64,000 nucleotides of DNA from Norana najaformis (taxonomy: Eukaryota; Annelida; Clitellata; Crassiclitellata; Hormogastridae), in assembly GCA_964023275.1 (NCBI GenBank), contig OZ029918.1, positions 33,811,971 through 33,875,970 of the forward strand. Direction: 5' to 3'. Below are positions 1-11,139 of the stretch, one piece after another; the stretch's first letter is position 1, and each line of letters opens with the position of its first letter. The position numbers and the translations under genes were made by a program. Below the pieces are notes generated by a model. It worked only from the letters and a program-made list of their open reading frames with translations, made no database searches and was not told where the DNA came from.

Positions 1-82
1 ACGCCTGTGAATAAGCTGGTCTCCGCGGCGCAGCTTTCCTTGGGCGCTGTAGAAATCTCGGAATTACGAGATTACTATGGAT
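1..82 (+). repeat. 3' tail of CR1/L2-like LINE (tail family 1)
   Basis: The sequence carries the recurrent signature 'cctgtgaataagctggt ... ggcgctgtagaaatctcg' followed by a GATTAC-like tail. The same block recurs about a dozen times in this window in both orientations, and at 1570-2292 it is joined to a LINE reverse-transcriptase C-terminus. It is therefore read as the 3' end of a 5'-truncated LINE, sense on the plus strand. Confidence 0.7.
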
Positions 83-1560
83 CGACGCCCCTCCTGCTGT
101 GAAAGCTTAATGAGGTCTAATTAAATTGCAGTCTTCTAAATCCGGTAGACTAATTGTAATTAGGGCCCAATAGCCTTAATCGCAAAACTAGACTCAGTAA
201 TTACAACTATGGGAATACTTAGTGATTCACCCAGCAGAGTATTCAAGTGAACAAGGTAACCTCCAGAAAGCTCAGGTTAATGAACTTAACGTGTAAGCAC
301 GTGGAAAGGCTTGGCGGCTGGGGCTTTGCCCAAGACTCCACCTGGGGCTCAACACACCCCGAAACGCCTCCACGTTGAATTTGAATCACGTTGATGAGTC
401 GCTTCGCGGAGGGGAAGGAGGGAGGCCCAAATTACTTTGTAATTAGGGCCCCATTAGCCTTAATCCAGGCCTGCTTTAGGCCTACTACTCGAATTAATGA
501 ACGACGTAGGCCTCCCTTATTGTTTTCGACTGAAAAAACCAGGAGTTTAGGTCGCTACAATAGAGAAGAATTATAATTATCAAAGTTAAGACAGTGTAGG
601 CCAATACTGGTTGCAGTTGCCAAAATGGCAGACTTTAAGCATCTGTTAGGCCTGATCAGATGTTATAATTATATGAAGTGAAATTCGCACATCAGTGTGA
701 AAGTAGGCCTATTACAAAATAAGGCGACAAGGAACCGAATTTGATTTTGTAAGATTCTTCTAATAAAACGCATCAGGCAGCAATCTTGGTGTACAGCCTG
801 CTAGTACTGTATTGTCTGTCTTTGCAATTAAAAATTTATGTCCACGTGCAATCAAAACTCCAGTCTAATGTGCCTATATTAGGCCTAATTAGCTCGTCGA
901 TTTTTTTAGTAAGTATACATTTTTAATTTATTCAAGAGTCTATATATTGAAAAGTTTCTTTAAAATGTTAATATTAATCAGTTCAGTTGTATTAGAATTA
1001 ATACAGTGTAACATGTTGTCCGATTTAATTGGTTGTTGCTGTTCGGTGGCAGTCTTCCATCTCTTGCCTCCGTTTCCTGAGACTATTCGCCTTCACTCCC
1101 TCCGTTCTCCTTCATCGAGTCTCCCCCAGGCACAAGACGACAAAAACACAACACAAAATGTTTGAATTGGGTTTATGGGATTTTACTCCGCGACAGGGAC
1201 CCAACTGAACAAACCCACGAGCTTACGGGCTTTACGCCACGCCAGAGGTTTCATGAGTTCGTACGATTTATACTAACGCTGTGTTGGTTATATAGTGTAA
1301 AGCTAAATAATATTTAAATAAAGGTGTCTAAATGCGACTGATTATGCGTTGAAACAAACAATTAAGGACCTATACAATTAAGTAATTTTGTTCATTATAT
1401 TACTAAAATTAAACTAAGAAGTTTGTGCTGCTTAATTACTAAACTACTATCAGATTAAACTTAAATTTAATAAAAATTAATTTCTAAAATCCAAAACAGG
1501 TAAAGCGGCCGAACATAAGCGCGGAACTTAATGGTTATCTAAAGAGAGTCATAACTACTC
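83..1560. other. No gene seen; AT-rich intergenic DNA
   Basis: No coding exon or RNA gene could be supported. A short block around 150-183 is repeated at 434-464 (words 'gtaattagggcc' and 'tagccttaat'). Short open frames at 391-576 and 947-1165 match no family I recognise. Confidence 0.5.
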
Positions 1561-1569
1561 CCGCCCTCT

Positions 1570-2292
1570 ACCCATCAGGACTCGTAATCGTAATCGTAAT
1601 CGTAATCTCGAAATTTCTACAGCGCTCAACGAAAGCTAAGTCGCGGGAACCAGCTTATTCACAGGCGCTCAGTCAAAACAAAATCAATAGGCAAAAGGGT
1701 CAAGATCCAGGAGTCAGGCACTCAGACAGTCGGACGGCTACGGTGGATGCTGTTTGAAACTGAAGCGAGAAGAGAGACAAGAGGAAGAGGAAGAATCAGG
1801 ATAAGATTTTTGGAAAAGAAGTGTTTTCAGTCTTGAGTGAAAGACCTGCGCAGAAACTGAAAGAGGTGAAGTGTTGGTGAGTTCGTATGATTGACCAGAC
1901 AACTGTCGCAATTCTGGCGGGAGTTTATTCCAAAGGGGTGGGGCAGCTATGGCTATGGAGCGATTTCCAAATTTTAAGGATGAGGTGACGGGAGGGCGAA
2001 GAAGTGTTAGGACAGATGAGGAGCGGGTTGAACGGAGTGGTTGGATAGTAAATAATTGACGAAGATAGGAGGGTTGGGAGGATTGAAGTGTGTTGTAGGT
2101 GAGGGATAAGACTTTGTACTCTATTCGTTCTGGTATTTTAAGCCAGTGCAGTGATTTGAGAACAGGGGTGATGTGATGGTATTTGGGGGTTTTGGTGACA
2201 GCACGTGCGAGAGCATTCTGGATAGCTTGTAGGCGATTTATCTGGGTTGTGTCAATATTGAGGACTGCCTTGTGGCCGATCCGCCACACTTC
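1570..2292 (-). mobile_element. CR1/L2-like LINE, 3' end with RT C-terminus
   Basis: A 183-codon open frame (2289 to 1738) has the typical C-terminal region of CR1/L2-clade reverse transcriptases: 'INRLQAIQNALARAV', 'SLHWLKIPERIEYKVLSLTY', then the 'APPLWNKLPPELR' and 'FHSRLKTLLF' motifs. It starts in mid-protein, so the copy is 5'-truncated. After the stop comes the 3' UTR (tail family 1) and a GATTAC-repeat tail at about 1575-1605. This copy links the short repeats scattered through the window to a named class of element. The clade is inferred from motifs only. Confidence 0.88.
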
Positions 2293-3290
2293 CTTATCGA
2301 TCGATCTTGATGTGATTGAATGCCTGTCAGCTAATGGCTTCTAGGATGATTAACCCCACGCTTTCAGGGCCCCGCGCTTCTTACTAAACATTTTTTACTA
2401 CTTTTTAATACTACTGCTATTAAGTAAAGCTTGTTTTTTTTAAACCAACAGTATTAAGAAAACTTTATAATAAATAAATAATTTATTTTCTTTGGGAATT
2501 TGTTTATATTGCAGGATAAAAAATAGCGTGATAATAAATTATCTCCCAATGTCATTGATTTAAAACTATTATTATTAAGAATGCGCTATATAAATTTATA
2601 CTCTCATACAGCAGCAGGAAGACAGCGTTGTTTTAATACGTCATGAAGAGACAGCGTTTTTAATACGTCATTTTAATGGTCTGCTGTCTGCACGCATCCT
2701 GCTTTTGCTTCAGAGGAGGCAAGGAATCGTGCATTTAAAGTAATGGTAGATTTCCACATTTCTGTCATGAAATCCATTGCATAACTGCAATACAATACAA
2801 CTTATATTTATAACGCGCCTTAATAAAACAATGTCTTACTCAAAGGACGCGTATCAACATAATAATTAGTTATAGTACTGAGAGAATAAATGAGTCTTAA
2901 GTTTTAATTTAAAATTATATGTTGAAGAGCATCCACTCAGCTGGACCAGCTAGTTCAAACATTCTTTTACCAAACTGTAGGTTAACTCTTCTGACTTCAA
3001 AGTCCCCTTTTGACCCTACCTAGCACCCCGCAATATGGCAGTTCACCGCACAGCACGAAGCAACATCTCAAAGCGTAAAATCAGTAGCGAAATTATAAAA
3101 AGTACTTTAATAATTGAAATACTTTCATAATTGAAATACTTTAATCTATAAATCACTTTGGATTGTAGAAATATTGCCCTTACCGAGCGATAATCCGAAC
3201 TTTCCTCGCACATTAGATATCCAGTTACTAAAAATAGAGATCACCTGATAGACATCAGTGAGGGCGATCGCAAGTGGCCGATCCTACATG
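2293..3290. other. No gene seen
   Basis: AT-rich spacer. A short duplication occurs near 2620-2670, where a phrase containing 'agacagcgtt' and 'taatacgtca' appears twice. No exon, promoter or RNA gene could be supported. Confidence 0.45.
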
Positions 3291-3400
3291 TTGACTGGAA
3301 TTTATCTTCAATTGTAATTACAATCGTAGTTGTAAATTGATATAGCGCCTTTTAAAGAGAAATTCATCAGAGAGCGCTCAACGCTAGCCTAAACGAACAA
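3291..3400 (-). repeat. Retroposon 3' tail (GCGCCTTTTAAAG type)
   Basis: The block 'atagcgccttttaaagagaaattcatcagag' preceded by AATTGTAATTAC-like repeats matches other LINE/SINE tails in the window (for example 21690, 50225, 54010, 61835). It lies in the likely 3' flank or 3' UTR of the transporter gene. Confidence 0.55.
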
Positions 3401-3526
3401 GATACTGTCGTAAACGGAAGTTTGTCTGAATCAGGGAGAGGGAAAGAAACACGGGCAGGACGAAACGCGTGTGTTGGGGGGGATAATCTTGCCCCATTGT
3501 CCCTCAAAATCGCACTCTGTCCATAT

Positions 3527-6500
3527 CTAAACGCTAGAGTCCGTTGAAAGGCTTAGTCGGCTGTTCTCTGGGATCGTGCTGTCGTTTTTGTTGTTTCGTT
3601 CCAGCTGCTCAGACTGCCAGGCAAACGCCATCCTCTGTAGCGATGGAAGATGCAGAAAGCAGCAGACGATGCCACCAATGGTCAGCATCGCTCCCCCCAC
3701 GTGGAACGAGTTGCTGTAGTCGTGTGTCCAGTCGTAGACCAGTCCTGGAAACAGAAATGCAAGACCACTCACCCTCTTCGTGGAAGATAATGCAACATAA
3801 GGCAAGGAAGAGAAGGGAAAGGAAAGTAATGTGAGGTTAGGTAAGATAAGGTATATTATACCATATCATATATGGCATTGCGTGGTATGGTATTGGAAGA
3901 TAGGTAAGGTGAGGTGAGGTAAGTTAGGCCTAATGATATAGAAACAATTGCACTAATAAAATGTTACCGACTTCCAGCCACCGTGTGGCCTTGACCCTGC
4001 TCAGTGAATTAATCGGGTGAGATCATTCACCACCGCTGCCGGTTTGAATGGGCGTCACCCCATTTAAGATCCCCGTATACGGACCGTGCTAGCCCGAGAT
4101 TCGGATCTCTGAAATAAGCCACGATCGGTATGCGAACGGGCATCCTCACGCATAGAGGCGCCTTGACTTAAAAGCTTAAGATGAATGGATGTTCTTGCCT
4201 GCAATTGGGGGTCCGATGAAAGTTGAAAACCCTCTCATGACATTGAGGACCCCGAAGGAAAGTGATAGCTTCTCTTCGCCGAGTAAATCACACATGATGA
4301 CCGATGTTAGGGAAATCCAGCCGGCTGCAAGATACACAACATGCATTGTTTTTTAACGTACAGTTTGCAGTGGCTATGGGAAGGGAAGTCTGTGGGACAT
4401 GGAAGATTTCAACAGGGAAGGGCAAAGAACTCTGAAGATGGGAGATTTTTAGGAGAAGATTAAGCTTCCTAATGACCTACGCCAGGAATTTCTTAGTCTC
4501 TCTCCCTCTTTTCCGCAAGCGCTTGAAGACCTTCCTGTTTCCCAGTGCATCTGGGTTGTCGGGCCGGGAGCGCCTCTGAGGAGTCAATCTTGAAGTGGCG
4601 CTTTATAAATTTTCGATTACATTACATTACATAACCAGTGGGAGGTAGCCAGAACCATAGGTGGTTCAGACTATCTGCCACTGAGTCATAATCGTAATCT
4701 CAGGATGTCTTCCAGCGCCCAAAAAAAGGCAAGTCGTGGGAACCAGCTAGTTCACGGCTCTAATTCCTAAACTTAATCAGTTAGGCAGGTATGGTCAAGT
4801 TCGGTTCCAAGTCCAGATCTAAAGGTAAGGCAGGTAGGCATGCAGACAGCTTTTGGAATTGGAATGGCGACAACGGTAAGGAGAAGAGGAGGAACCAGGA
4901 TAGGATGTAATTCGCAGTGTTAAATTCTTCTTCTTCTTCCTTCTGGCTGGAATTAATCCTCCTAGGAGAGGGGTCAGCCACACGCATCCTTCTTTTCCAT
5001 TTGTTTCTGCTTCACTATCTTCTTTCTTCAATCTGAGGAGCTTTAGATCTTGCTGAATCATGTCTCCCCATCTCTTCTTTTGTCGTCCACGACTGCGGCG
5101 CCTTAAACCTCGGCTGTCATAATTCTTTTAAAGTTTTCCTCCTCTACCCTCATCACATGACCGTACCATCTCAACCTGGCTTCTCGTACCTTGTCAGTTA
5201 TACATGCCACTCCCAATTTCTGTCTGATATACTCACTCCTTTTCCTGTCTTTCAGTGAGATTCCAAGTATCCATCGCAGCATTCTCATATCTGTTCTCTC
5301 CAGCAGCTTCTCCTCCTCTTTTGTCAATGTCCAGGCTTCTGCTCCATATATCATCACTGGTCTTAATCATTGTTTTGTACACCTTTCCTTTGACTTGAAC
5401 CGGCATTTTGACATCCCTTAATACGCTCGATTGGTGTTTCCATTTTTGCCACTCTGCCTTAATCCTGTTCTTAACATCATGTTTGCATTCTCCTTTAGCA
5501 TTCATTATCGACCCAAGATACTTAACGGTTTCTACTTGTTTCGCAGTGTTAAATACGTGATAGTAAAGTAGCGCAATCGTAAACTCGAGATTTCTACAGC
5601 GCCCAAAGAAAGTTAAGTCGCGAGAACCAGCTTATTCACAGACGCTGAATTAAAAAATCGATAGGCATGAAGGATCAGATTCGGTTCCAGGTCAAGATCC
5701 AAGTCAAGCAGACAGACAGTCGAACGGCTACGGTGAATGATGTCTGGAATTGGAGCTTAGGCTACATCTTCTCTTGTAACTGTAATTGTAATTGTAGGCC
5801 TAATCGTAATTGTAAGACAAATAAACGGTATTTGTTCAGACAATTCACGGTTTTTTAAAGAAGACATTTACCACTAATAAAAGTCCGTCATTTTGACTGA
5901 AGCATTCAAAACTCAGTCAGTATTTAGTAAAACTGAAACAATTAATTGCAAATATTGGTTTTATCATTTCACAAGTTGGCTATAAAGGCATACTTCATAT
6001 TACCCCAAGACAAATAGGCCTAAGTGTAGGCAGTTTATGATGCCGTCTTATGCCGGGCCAAAGAGCTTATCGTTATGCAAACTGATATTATGGCGCTTAG
6101 AGAACGATAACTCCTATAAGTTGTAACAGAACTCGCTGGCCTAACTGAAGTCTGAGTTATTCTTAAAGAGGAAAAAATGTTAATTAATATTAATTGTTAT
6201 TCTTCAATATTAATTGGTCGTTCTTTAAGAATAACTCGGACATCAGTTAGGCTAGCGAGTTCTGTTACAACTGACAGGACTTACCGTTCTCAAAGCAGGG
6301 CCGTTTTAAGGTCGTCGTAGGCCCTAGGCACTCTCGCATTCGCAGTCCTCAACTGCCAACTCTGCATTAGAGCTAAACACATTGAAAGCGATTTAATGAG
6401 GGAAATGACAATTGAGGACATTATATGTGATTTTGCTAATGCAAAGAGCCGCAAAGTTAACATAATGTAGCACAGCTTAACTTAAACTGTTTCAGTACAA

Positions 6501-7246
6501 ACTCTAAGGTTATTAAATTTGTGTCTCCTTTTTCTATTTTCGGGTCAATCAATAAATTAATTTTTTTCAATATCTCATTTTTGACTTTCGTAGGCCCCTA
6601 TAAAGTTCGTAGGCCCTAGGCACAGTGCCTACTGTGCCTAATGGACAAGACGGCCCTGTCTCTAAGCACTGTAATATCAGTTTGCACGTTTGCATAGCAA
6701 GAAGCACTTTGACCAAGAACCAGATGGCATCATAATATGCAGCAGTATAGGCCTATGTAGTAAGCAGTTGTATGCTGCGAAGTCTTACCAACGCAGAGTC
6801 CGAAGTAGACGGCGAAGATGCAGGTCAGCCAGTAGTTGACACAGAACATGCTGAGGATGCATGCCACTCCTCCGGTGACGAGGGCGACGTTGTGGATGAT
6901 CAGAGGAGCGGACTTGTTCAGTCCGGCGATGAATCCGAGAACGAATCGTCCGAATGTGTTGGATATAGCTACAACGACAGAAACACCTGGTTACAATCTC
7001 ATCATCATCATCACCACCACCCGCACCATCAAAATTATCATCATCGTCACCACAATCATCATCATCATCATCGTCATCGTCATTATCATCATTAACATCA
7101 TCATCATCATAATCGTCGTCGTCGCCATCATTATCATGGTTGTCATCATTATCAAGGTCGTCGTCGTCACCATCTCCCTTACAACCGCCACGACCATCAT
7201 CATCATCACTATCACCATCATCAAGGTCATCGCCATAACCGCCACC

Positions 7247-7291
<45 letters not shown>

Positions 7292-8803
7292 GTTGTATTT
7301 GCCGTAAGACAGAAAACAAACAGTTACTCAGCTAGGCAGGCGAGCAGGCTATGCAGAGACGTATGCACAGATATATACAGAAAGACAGACATACAAGCAA
7401 AAGCACAGATCAAGTATGACAGGCACACATATAAATAGTACGGCAAAGGCAGACACAGAGATCGACAGACAGCAAGACACCTACCGACAGGAACACAGAC
7501 AGAGCACAGACAAACTGAAGCAGGGACACAGAGACAGACACAGAGACAGACACAGAGACAGACACAGAGACAGACACAGAGACAGACACAGAGGCAGACA
7601 CAGAGACAGACACAGAGACAGACACAGAGACAGACACAGAGACAGACACAGAGACAGATACAGAGACAGACACAGAGACAGACACAGAGACAGACAGACA
7701 GATAGAACATAGCTTACCAATGACGGACAAGAGAAAGGCGCCCTGTGTTTTACTGACATCCGGCAGCAGCAGCGCCCTCTGGGTGATGAAATAGAACGGA
7801 ATGAAGAGACCAATCATCGCGATGAAATTGGCGACGCACGGAATGACACAAAGAGGACCGAGAAGCCAACGCAGCTCCTTAAGCGACCTCCTCAGGTAGG
7901 CAATCAACCCCAAACCCTTCAGCTGTTCTAGCGCTGCTGGGGTTTCACCCGCAGCCTCCTTCACGAGGTCCTCTGGCACCGAGAGATGCAGCATGCTCGT
8001 GCTGATCAGGGAAGATGTGCGCGAAGATACACTCCTCTTCCGGATTATTGTTCCGCTTGAGATGTGCTCAGCGGAGCGGAACGTTGTTCCGTTTCCTTCC
8101 GGCTCGGACTGCGCATGATATGGGAGCATGCCGTTTGAGTGTTTCATCTCTTCCTCGACGCAGTTTTCCTCCTCATGTTCCTCCTCCGACTTCAGTCTTT
8201 CCTCCTTTTCCAGCATCACCCTTTCCAGTCGCCCGTCTTGCCACTCTGACGTCACAGCCTCGCCCTGGACAGACGACTTCCGGCCTCGAACCCTCTCCCC
8301 CACTCGGTCAAGCACGTTCTTGTGTCGTGGGGGTTTTCGCGATTTGTCTCTTGGGGGCTTCGGTAGAGGGCGCATCAGGGCCCCAAACACGCACCCGTTG
8401 AGGCTCAACCCCGCCAGGATGACGGCGGAGTACTTCCACCCCATTTCGGAGAGGAGGAACGAAAAGAACGGGGCCAGCACGAAGTTCCCCACTCCACTTC
8501 CCGCCACCGTCACCCCCATCATGAACGAACGACGGAGACGAAAGTAGTTGGCGACGGCAACGATTCCTGGAAGGTAGATGAGGCCCAGACCAATTCCTAC
8601 AATCGAAACAAGAGAAAACCCTACTGTAATGGCTAAAGCCTCATCGTCGTTATCATGATGATGATGATGAGATGATGGTGATAATGATGGTGGTGGCGAT
8701 GGTGATGGTGATGATGAAGGCGATGATGAAGTTGATAATGTTGAAGAAGAAGATGATGAAGGTGATGATTATGATGATGACGATGACGACTATGATGATG
8801 ATC

Positions 8804-8850
<47 letters not shown>

Positions 8851-10196
8851 CATCATCATCATCATCATGATCCTTAGTGAATCAATCCAGAACCAATTTC
8901 TACCTTCGAAACAACATAAAAGTGTGCTTTAAAGTTTGTGCCTCGTGATAGCGGCGCTATAAAAGTCAGATCGGATTAGAACATATTTCATTCGAAAGCT
9001 ACCAAACGCAGATGAGATTAGACCCAGATTAGATCAGATTAGATCAGATTAGATTAGATTAGGTTAGATTAGATTAGATGAGATTAGATTAGATTAGATT
9101 CTGTACAGACCTCCAATGACTCCGAAGGTGACCATTAGGCCCCCGATGGTAGGGACCTGGGTGCTGATGCCAAAGCCGAAGGCAGCGATCAAAGATCCAG
9201 CGATCGTCACCTTCCGATAGCCATATCGATCGACAAGAACGGCCGCAAGAATTGCTATTAAACGACATAAATTCATTGATTGATTGACTGATCGATCGAG
9301 TGATCGATTGAATGATTGAAGGATTAATTGAGTAATTCGCTTTTTTAAAGCACTGAGCAGATATCTTGAAGGGCCGCTGTGTAAATATTCTGAATGAATG
9401 AACGAACGAATGAATGAATGAATGTATACATTCATCCATGCATACATACAAACATACATACATACATACATGCATGCGAACATTTATACATACATATATG
9501 CATACATACAAACATACATACATACATACATACATACATACGAACATTTATACATACATATATGCATACATACAAACATACATACATACATACATACATA
9601 CATACGAACATTTATACATACATATATGCATACATACAAACATACATACATACATACGAACATTTATACATACATACATGCATACATACATACATGCATA
9701 CATACATACGAACATTTATACATACATACATGCATACGAACATTTATACATACAAACATACATACATACATACATACATACATACATACATACATACAAA
9801 CATACATACATACATATAAACATACATACATACATACATACATACAAACATACATACATAAATACAAACATACGTACATACATATATACATACATACATA
9901 TGCCCACCTGTTATCAGGTAGACCCCGCAAAGTATGGATCCAACGAATGATGTGGCAAATGAGCTTGCAGAGAAGTAGACCTCCAATTCAAGGCTTATGA
10001 TTCCATAGGAGTAGGAGATGCCATCGACGATGAACTGCGTCATGAACGCAGCGAACACAATGACGTAACCGTAACCGCCTTCCTTAGCGGATTTAGCTTT
10101 CTTCGGACCCTTCTTGTTTTCCGTAGTTTCAAGGCGGTCATTTCCAGCTTCCGTAGCTTTCGGGACGCTCTCATATTCGTACTTTTCACTATCCAT
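3527..10196 (-). CDS. Monocarboxylate-transporter-like protein (SLC16 family, MFS), 6 coding exons, complete
   Basis: Exons: 10196-9908, 9254-9111, 8596-7718, 6968-6789, 4324-4199, 3744-3527 (1836 bp, 611 aa). All junctions are phase 1 and all acceptors AG. Donors are GT except exon 5, which uses GC (GCAAGA). SLC16 proteins are 12-helix plasma-membrane proton-coupled or facilitative carriers of monocarboxylates and related solutes. Visible marks are the family N-terminal motif EGGYGY (residues 39-44, TM1), the second signature [20 protein letters not shown] (162-181), and a long charged, Glu-rich cytosolic loop between TM6 and TM7 (about 210-365). Exon 5 carries a DLLGEEKL stretch and a GPPIAG motif near 535-540, followed by a cytosolic tail. 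The start is the Met at 10196, seventeen bases after a likely acceptor; an upstream noncoding exon is inferred. The exact subfamily (MCT9/12/14-like?) and substrate cannot be told from this sequence. Confidence 0.95.
3966..4165 (-). mobile_element. tRNA-derived SINE (family A)
   Basis: Same family as 11975-12125, 15054-15275 and 61445-61615: tRNA-like head with a box B word, then 'ttgaatctcgggctagcacgg', then 'gaaggatctcacccgat' and a 3' end naming 'gaccctg...cggtcgctat'. It sits in transporter intron 5, beginning about 34 bp past the GC donor. Confidence 0.75.
4440..4645 (+). mobile_element. LINE 3' fragment (tail family 2)
   Basis: Plus-strand reading gives the LINE C-terminal phrase [20 protein letters not shown], then 'gggagcgcctctgagg', 'cttgaagtggcgctttataa' and a GATTACATTAC tail. 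The same 3' end occurs at 40090-40520 (minus) and 52020-52090 (plus). It is 5'-truncated and lies in transporter intron 4, opposite to the gene. Confidence 0.75.
4685..5745 (-). repeat. Two LINE tail-family-1 segments split by a later LINE
   Basis: 4685-4910 and 5555-5745 both carry the family-1 3' end ('cgtaatct...cagcgcccaa', 'accagcttattcacag', 'gatccaagtcaagcagacagac'). Between them lies the LINE insertion at 4926-5539. The older sequence served as target for the younger element. Confidence 0.65.
4926..5539 (-). mobile_element. 5'-truncated non-LTR retrotransposon with 15-bp target duplication
   Basis: Minus-strand frames read [40 protein letters not shown] and [18 protein letters not shown], then [18 protein letters not shown]. 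This is the well-known C-terminal part of metazoan endonuclease/RT LINE proteins. The reading frame shifts several times, so the copy is dead. The 3' end is a GAA-rich tail. The identical 15-mer TTCGCAGTGTTAAAT flanks it at 4911-4925 and 5540-5554, a perfect target-site duplication. Clade not assigned. Related fragments lie at 45455-45705 and 52495-52985. Confidence 0.9.
6013..6758. mobile_element. Foldback (large inverted-repeat) element
   Basis: The left arm (about 6013-6170) is the reverse complement of a right arm that starts at 6221 and ends near 6735-6758, with an AT-rich loop of about 50 bp. Shared words include 'agaactcgctggcctaact' versus its complement at 6245-6272, and 'ttatgatgcc' at 6034 versus 'ggcatcataa' at 6726. 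The right arm is interrupted by the hAT-type insertion at 6296-6658. The element lies in transporter intron 4, with its right edge about 30 bp from exon 4. No transposase is present, so it is non-autonomous. Confidence 0.8.
6296..6658. mobile_element. Non-autonomous hAT-type MITE (363 bp)
   Basis: It begins CAGGGCCGTTTT and ends AAGACGGCCCTG, giving inverted termini of about 12 bp with 11 matching positions. Flanks are TCTCAAAG (6288-6295) and TCTCTAAG (6659-6666), an 8-bp target duplication with one change, as expected for hAT. The word GTAGGCCCTAGGCAC is repeated just inside each end. No coding capacity. It is nested within the right arm of the foldback element, so it is younger than that element. 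Confidence 0.85.
6999..7290. repeat. Imperfect CAT/ATC trinucleotide tract
   Basis: About 290 bp of imperfect CAT repeats in transporter intron 3. The long poly-Met/Ile/His frames across it are artefacts. Confidence 0.95.
7530..7704. repeat. 12-bp minisatellite (CAGACACAGAGA)n
   Basis: About 14 near-identical 12-mers. The array ends only about 14 bp from the donor of transporter exon 3 (boundary 7718), so array length changes occur next to a splice site. Confidence 0.95.
8651..8868. repeat. GAT/AAT compound microsatellite
   Basis: Imperfect GAT repeats pass into a pure AAT run (about 8807-8850) and then CAT. Lies in transporter intron 2. Confidence 0.95.
9005..9100. repeat. GATTA pentanucleotide repeat
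   Basis: Tandem AGATT units next to transporter exon 2. Degenerate relatives are at 11140-11400 and 19590-19670. Confidence 0.9.
9391..9903. repeat. (CATA)n tract with higher-order repeats
   Basis: The tract starts with a GAAT run directly after a retroposon-like tail ('ccgctgtgtaaatattctgaatgaatg'). It continues as CATA repeats interrupted by 'cgaacatttata' at about 9477, 9541, 9605, 9657, 9709 and 9737, showing duplicated blocks of 64 and 52 bp. It ends at the donor of transporter exon 1. Confidence 0.93.
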
Positions 10197-10213
10197 GTCG
10201 ACCGCACGTGATC

Positions 10214-11130
10214 CTGTATTCAAAATGGAAGTAAATACACAGGCTGTAAATTTTCTTATCGTATCTAATAATATTTATATCAGAGAGTAGATGGAAGTAA
10301 GTAGGCTATTGTAGTACATAACACTTCTTAAGCGCTTCCTCGGCATATAGCGGCCAGTTGCTCAGACTAGCCAGTGAAACACTAGGAGCAGATGTTACCT
10401 TGACCATTTCTGAGAAGAAACTTATAATCTTCAGAAGTCGGCCGCCGATACAGGAGAGCACGACTAGAAACAGCGAACAGAGCGAACTAGGTTAGAAGGG
10501 CAAGTCTAAGTAAAGATTCGACCCAAACAGAAATTCGCAGGTAGCAGAAGCAGCAGCGGTAGCAGCAGCAACGACGAAGCAGCAGCCGCAGTATGACAAT
10601 AATTAGTAGCTGTGCTAGAAGGGCAAGCAGGAACCGATATCTCAGAATAGGTATCACGGAGAAGCTTAGGGGCGCAATAGAAGGCTAATCTAACGTGCAG
10701 GCGGTAGGACAGGGACGACTAGCAGTACAGCCGGAATGCAGAAGGTCTGGAGAGAATTCATACAAGCGTCGGCCAGACAGGGACAGGAGGTCAGTCTGAA
10801 GTCAGCGGCCAGAGCAGTCGGTCAGAAGTCAGAAGTCAGTTGTAGTGCTGCATTCAGACACGCAGAACTGACAAGATAATCGACGGGGTCGGTCGGACAA
10901 TCGTTTAGAATAGACTGAGCTGAAAGTCTGGCAAGGCGAACATTCTCGTTCTGTGCAATGTAGCTCTATCAACCTAGGAAACGTTCAGAGGACACTCGCG
11001 TCGAAGAGAAATTCGTATCATAAAGACATTCATATCCAATGAGACAATAAATCTACAGAAGTTCCTCTCAGTCTAATGATACACACAAAGGAACTCTCTG
11101 ACATTTATAATAGCTATCATTTGATCTTAA
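10214..11130. other. Gene-free, CAG-rich block, possible old solo LTR
   Basis: No exon seen. From about 10330 to 11040 the base usage changes to CAG/AGCAG-rich, with repeated words such as 'ctagaagggcaag' and 'gaagtcag'. It resembles in style the region just before the LTR-type repeat at 36002, but I found no clear shared ends. Solo LTR is a guess. Confidence 0.25.
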
Positions 11131-11139
11131 TCTGATCCA

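Noticed and set aside
7410-7710. Extension of the transporter exon through the 12-bp array
   Set aside because: The frame continues as a Val-Ser repeat, but a good GT donor at 7717 and the next exon's matching phase show that the exon ends before the array.
9414-10000. Long His-Thr-Tyr-Ile and Tyr-Val-Cys-Met frames (also at 25189-25557, 32366-32842, 55232-56316)
   Set aside because: All frames over CATA/TATG repeats stay open by chance; they are not proteins.
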